Of a stretch of 64,000 nt of DNA, positions 60,741-64,000 are shown piece after piece. The stretch's first letter is position 1; every line of letters begins with the position of its first letter. Source of the stretch: Linnemannia elongata (lineage: Eukaryota > Mortierellomycota > Mortierellomycetes > Mortierellales > Mortierellaceae); the NCBI GenBank assembly GCA_036320915.1, contig JAXBDG010000011.1:704501-768500 (forward strand), written 5' to 3'. The notes below the pieces were generated by a model. That model was not told the origin of the DNA and made no database searches. It was given only the letters and a program-made list of their open reading frames with translations. The position numbers were made by a program, and so were the translations under genes.

Positions 60741-63700
60741 TTATTTTGGAGGAGGACTGGCGAGTATGGATGAATCAGGGACATTCAATCCAAGTCCGAC
60801 GACCGTGTATGGTGTATCATCTAAGGGATTCACAGGTTCGTCTCGAGTCTCGTGTTCAGGGACCGGGAGCAATAACGATGGAGAAGTCGCCCACGAAGGT
60901 TCTATTGCTCCTGCTCCTGCTCCTACTCCTTTTCCTGTTGATGATGCCGAAGGAACCGACAAAGTTGAAGGGCCAGATGAAGATGGAGGAGCAAGGCTTA
61001 GTCCAGAGACCAAAAGACCTGATGATGACGACGAAGTTGACTGCGGTCGGTCAGATCCAAGTATGGGCAAGGAAGAGCGGTTGGCGACAGAAAACGTATC
61101 ACGATACGTCGGTGGGGGAGGGGAGCCATGGAGTTGGAATGTAGGGAGTGTTGCCGAAGAGTTGCTATCGGGGCCGGGGGTCGTGGAGTTGATGTTGATG
61201 GTAGGGAGCAAGGGCTCTAAAGCCACGTCAGAACGGTTCAGTCCCGTTGAGGGCAGGGACAAAGTCAGAGGTGGGGGCGTATTGGACTGGGGGATCAGGG
61301 GGGTCGACACCGTCACCGAAAGAGTTGGAAGAGTGGCCAAGTTTGAAAGGGGCTGTCCAGGACTTGCTGCCAGGGAACCAGGACCAGATGTAGGCAGACT
61401 GAATCCACTGCCTGAAGGACCCAATGACAACTGTTGCTGGAAAATGACGCTCTTGGATCGACGCTCCTTTGCTGCAGCAGGGGGAGGAGACCCAATTGTA
61501 AACCCAGCCAAAGGCGCTGGAGGAGGGGATGAAGGAGCAAGAGTATCAGATGCAGGCCGGTTCTGTCTCGAAAAGAATAGATGCTCTCCTCCTTCCACAG
61601 GCACAGGAAGAGGGTTGATGGGCGAAGGAGCCAGGAACGATGACTGATCCTGGATCGTGATCGAGGGCGTCTTTCGGCTCGGAACAGTCAAACTGGATGT
61701 ACTGACGCGTGCTTGCTCGTTCTGCTGGATGCTCCTAGTTTCCCCAGTTCCTGCCTCCGAGGTTGACCCGGGTTGAGTTGCCAAAGGCGCGACAGGATCT
61801 GGTGCTGGTGGCTCGACGGTGACCGTCGCGATAGGGGCTGGTGTCACCCCTGCAGCTGCAGCAGTAGCCGATGAAGTAGCCGATGGTAGTGGCGCAGATT
61901 TGATCGAGAACACAGAAGGGAAACACGCTAAGACCAAACGCGTTTCTTCTTCAATGTTCTGAATAAAGGTCTTTGTGCGCGCCTGGAGACACGCCATCCT
62001 GTAATCCATCTGATCATCCGACGTCAAGCTAGGTCGACGGTTAATGCTGGGTCCTCCACTCATAGAGCTACAGTCATCCGACGTGTTACTGTCCAATCGG
62101 CGAATAGGCCGCATACCGCTCGGAGTAAACAGGTCAGAGGGCAACTGCTGGCCAGGTGTCTGGGGTAGATCGACTGCCGATTGTAGCTGAGGATTCTGGT
62201 CCGACACGGGAGGCGATGTGGTGATAATCGTCGGCTTCAAGATGCTGCGGCTCTTCTTGGGAGCCGGGCTTGCGCCGCCAGGTGAAGCTTCACCTAGCAA
62301 GCTAAGCGTCCCCGGAGACAAGGTTTCGCCTCCAGAGCTAAGGTGAAGTTGAGGACTTCCAATTACGAAAGGCGAGCCATCGCTTCCGCTGTCAGAGGTA
62401 TTGCCGACGTTCGGGGCTTCCTTGGCACCAACACGCAAAAAGTCCTTCCCTATGTCTGCCGAAAGTGATCGCGGTACCGTCAAGGACATTGGGCGTGATG
62501 GCGACAGACCCTCCTGAGCAGGAGTTGCTGGTTCCTGACTCGAGGATCCTATTGGACCTCTGATAGCTGCTTCCCTCGCCAAGAACATCGAACCAAATCC
62601 AGGGCTAGAAGGCTGGCGCTCGTACCTCCCAGGTGCCAAGAAGTGATGGTCGGCACTTTGACTGCCCTCCGCTGGGAAGAACTGCGAAGAGTCCCTCTTA
62701 TCACCAGTCTGCAGAGCCATCGATGGGGACAAACCGGTGGAAGGTGACCTCTTCTCGGGGTACATGGGGACACCAAACTCAGAGAACGCCGTAGCACCCT
62801 CCGGCTTGGTAAGCATCATAGATCGGACATGCTGCATCGAATGAATGGCTCTTTCAACTAAAGCATATGGCAGAACCGTCTCCGACTTGCTCTCAAGGTC
62901 CGAGCGGTGGTGCTTGCGATGGCGACGATGATGGTGAAGATGATGTTGAGGTTGTGGCTGTTGTTGTTGAAGAGGGTTGGGAGTACGAGGCTCACCAGCA
63001 GAATCACCACCAACCTGCTCAGATGTCGAGACGAAACTGCGCTGGCGGGGCGAGCGAGCCGCATGCAGGTTGGGGGACATGGGCTCGTGGGAGTCGAAGA
63101 GCGGTTCCTGAATCACAGTCAACGCGTTCATGGTTTGAGTCGGCTTGGCCCAACTCTTCCACTGCTTCCGACGCTCAGCGCGTTGTTGCAGCTTGACAGT
63201 CGCAGGATCTTCTCGGGCATCGGATTTACGACCAACACTGTCGCTTCGTAGATGCAAGGGCGACATCCCAGGAGAATATCCTGCTCCAGGTCCTGGAGAG
63301 CTAGCTGGCAACATGGAAGGCGAAGGCCAGTAAAATGCTGGCGAATTGGGGCCGGTGCTGCTGGCTGATCGGCTGAGACGATGTGAGGTGGGCGCAGGGT
63401 AAGAGTCGATTTGCCGAAGTTGGTCCGAAAGGAAGGGTCGCATCATGATCATCAAGGGTAATCGGTTGAAGAGGATGGTCTCTGCAAACGACCACAAGAT
63501 GTAGCCCATCGCCGTCATCCGGGTATTCTCTTGGGTATAAGTCGATCCAGGGTACGGAGACAACCCTCCTGACATTCCTGCCAATCCTGTTGCGCCGTCG
63601 CGCCAGAGTGGGGTCGGAGGTACTTCAACCCTTGGGGTTGCCGGGTACGAGGGGTTGACGTTGGGTGACGGCGGGCCGGAACTGGAGGTACTATTGTGTC

Positions 63701-64000
63701 GTCCAATGATGTTTCCAATAGAGATGGGTCCTGAAAACGAGCTGGCAGAGAACGTGTGGGCCGAGAAGTACTTCTTGATGATGTTGAAGATATCAAGCCA
63801 GCAACCAGGATGATAGGTCAGGTAGCGCTCTCCACGGACCATGATGATGCGCAACGCGATGAAGTCGATGAACAGTCCTGGGGTCGCGTTCATAGTGTTC
63901 TCCGAGGCCTGCTGTTGCTGCTGTTGCTGTTGGTTGTGGTCTTCATCGTCGTGATCATCTCTGTGGAGGAACGATGACCTGCGACGATGACCTGGTGTCT
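60741..64000 (-). CDS. Large disordered membrane-anchored protein, unrecognised, 5' end off window
   Basis: One uninterrupted frame covers the right edge of the window; an ATG at 63893 is in frame, but the frame is open further up to 64000 (an acidic, Gln-rich stretch), so the true start is probably outside. At least 1085 residues are visible. From the N-terminal side: a hydrophobic segment GLFIDFIALRIIMVRGERYL, then YHPGCWLDIFNIIKKYF, a Ser/Pro linker, a second hydrophobic segment MGYILWSFAETILFNRLPLM, a His/Arg-rich patch (about 62890-62960), and then some 700 residues dominated by Ser, Pro and Thr with many SP sites. The two conserved-looking hydrophobic blocks suggest an integral membrane or membrane-associated protein with a long phosphorylatable tail. 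I do not recognise the family. It is convergent with CSF1. Confidence 0.7.
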   Translation of the reverse strand, partial: TPGHRRRSSFLHRDDHDDEDHNQQQQQQQQASENTMNATPGLFIDFIALRIIMVRGERYLTYHPGCWLDIFNIIKKYFSAHTFSASSFSGPISIGNIIGRHNSTSSSGPPSPNVNPSYPATPRVEVPPTPLWRDGATGLAGMSGGLSPYPGSTYTQENTRMTAMGYILWSFAETILFNRLPLMIMMRPFLSDQLRQIDSYPAPTSHRLSRSASSTGPNSPAFYWPSPSMLPASSPGPGAGYSPGMSPLHLRSDSVGRKSDAREDPATVKLQQRAERRKQWKSWAKPTQTMNALTVIQEPLFDSHEPMSPNLHAARSPRQRSFVSTSEQVGGDSAGEPRTPNPLQQQQPQPQHHLHHHRRHRKHHRSDLESKSETVLPYALVERAIHSMQHVRSMMLTKPEGATAFSEFGVPMYPEKRSPSTGLSPSMALQTGDKRDSSQFFPAEGSQSADHHFLAPGRYERQPSSPGFGSMFLAREAAIRGPIGSSSQEPATPAQEGLSPSRPMSLTVPRSLSADIGKDFLRVGAKEAPNVGNTSDSGSDGSPFVIGSPQLHLSSGGETLSPGTLSLLGEASPGGASPAPKKSRSILKPTIITTSPPVSDQNPQLQSAVDLPQTPGQQLPSDLFTPSGMRPIRRLDSNTSDDCSSMSGGPSINRRPSLTSDDQMDYRMACLQARTKTFIQNIEEETRLVLACFPSVFSIKSAPLPSATSSATAAAAGVTPAPIATVTVEPPAPDPVAPLATQPGSTSEAGTGETRSIQQNEQARVSTSSLTVPSRKTPSITIQDQSSFLAPSPINPLPVPVEGGEHLFFSRQNRPASDTLAPSSPPPAPLAGFTIGSPPPAAAKERRSKSVIFQQQLSLGPSGSGFSLPTSGPGSLAASPGQPLSNLATLPTLSVTVSTPLIPQSNTPPPLTLSLPSTGLNRSDVALEPLLPTININSTTPGPDSNSSATLPTFQLHGSPPPPTYRDTFSVANRSSLPILGSDRPQSTSSSSSGLLVSGLSLAPPSSSGPSTLSVPSASSTGKGVGAGAGAIEPSWATSPSLLLPVPEHETRDEPVNPLDDTPYTVVGLGLNVPDSSILASPPPK

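Overview
This window reads as nuclear DNA of a filamentous fungus. Genes are interrupted by many short spliceosomal introns, mostly 85 to 110 nt, with GTAAGT-, GTACGT- or GTATGT-like donors and TAG or CAG acceptors. Coding stretches favour C and G at third positions, and intergenic DNA is full of pyrimidine or purine tracts and homopolymers. Conserved genes include fungal ones (SSB-type Hsp70, HIR3, YME2, a velvet regulator, CSF1) and a myo-inositol-transporter relative with an animal-like cysteine loop. An early-diverging fungus such as a Mortierella-like species is my inference; no marker gene here proves it. I see no transposon, CRISPR array, rRNA gene or convincing tRNA gene.

Layout: (1) 1-1410, minus: an intronless PAS-type protein running off the left edge, then 5 kb of simple-sequence-rich noncoding DNA. 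(2) 6.4-8.3 kb, minus: SSB-type ribosome-associated Hsp70. (3) 8.6-17.0 kb, minus: a 16-exon HIR3/CABIN1 histone-chaperone scaffold. (4) 17.5-18.4 kb minus and 18.7-22.5 kb plus: a divergent pair of mitochondrial genes, the complex I subunit NDUFS4 and YME2. (5) 22.75-22.96 kb, minus: a tiny ER-type membrane protein. (6) 23.3-26.4 kb, minus: a calcineurin-B-like EF-hand protein with a long tail. (7) 27.8-29.5 kb, minus: a velvet-domain regulator. (8) 34.1-37.4 kb, minus: a proton/myo-inositol-type sugar porter. (9) 37.9-39.6 kb, minus: a C2H2 zinc-finger factor of CRZ1 type. (10) 47.3-60.3 kb, plus: the giant lipid-transfer protein gene CSF1 (BLTP1), 22 exons. (11) 60.7-64.0 kb, minus: a large, mostly disordered membrane-anchored protein I do not recognise, running off the right edge.

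The genes do not form one pathway and look like ordinary housekeeping and regulatory genes. Loose themes are mitochondrial function (NDUFS4, YME2 sharing a 297-bp divergent promoter), chromatin and transcription control (HIR3, velvet, C2H2, PAS), and possible calcium signalling (EF-hand protein and a CRZ1-like factor about 11 kb apart). The longest noncoding stretches (about 5, 4.7 and 7.7 kb) mostly lie upstream of regulatory genes. I found no clearly new biological system. The most interesting items are gene-structure oddities (a 13-nt microexon, two GC-AG introns, an intron directly after a start codon, frame-preserving introns without stops) and two unexplained DNA hairpins. Exon coordinates were worked out by hand from splice signals and reading-frame continuity.
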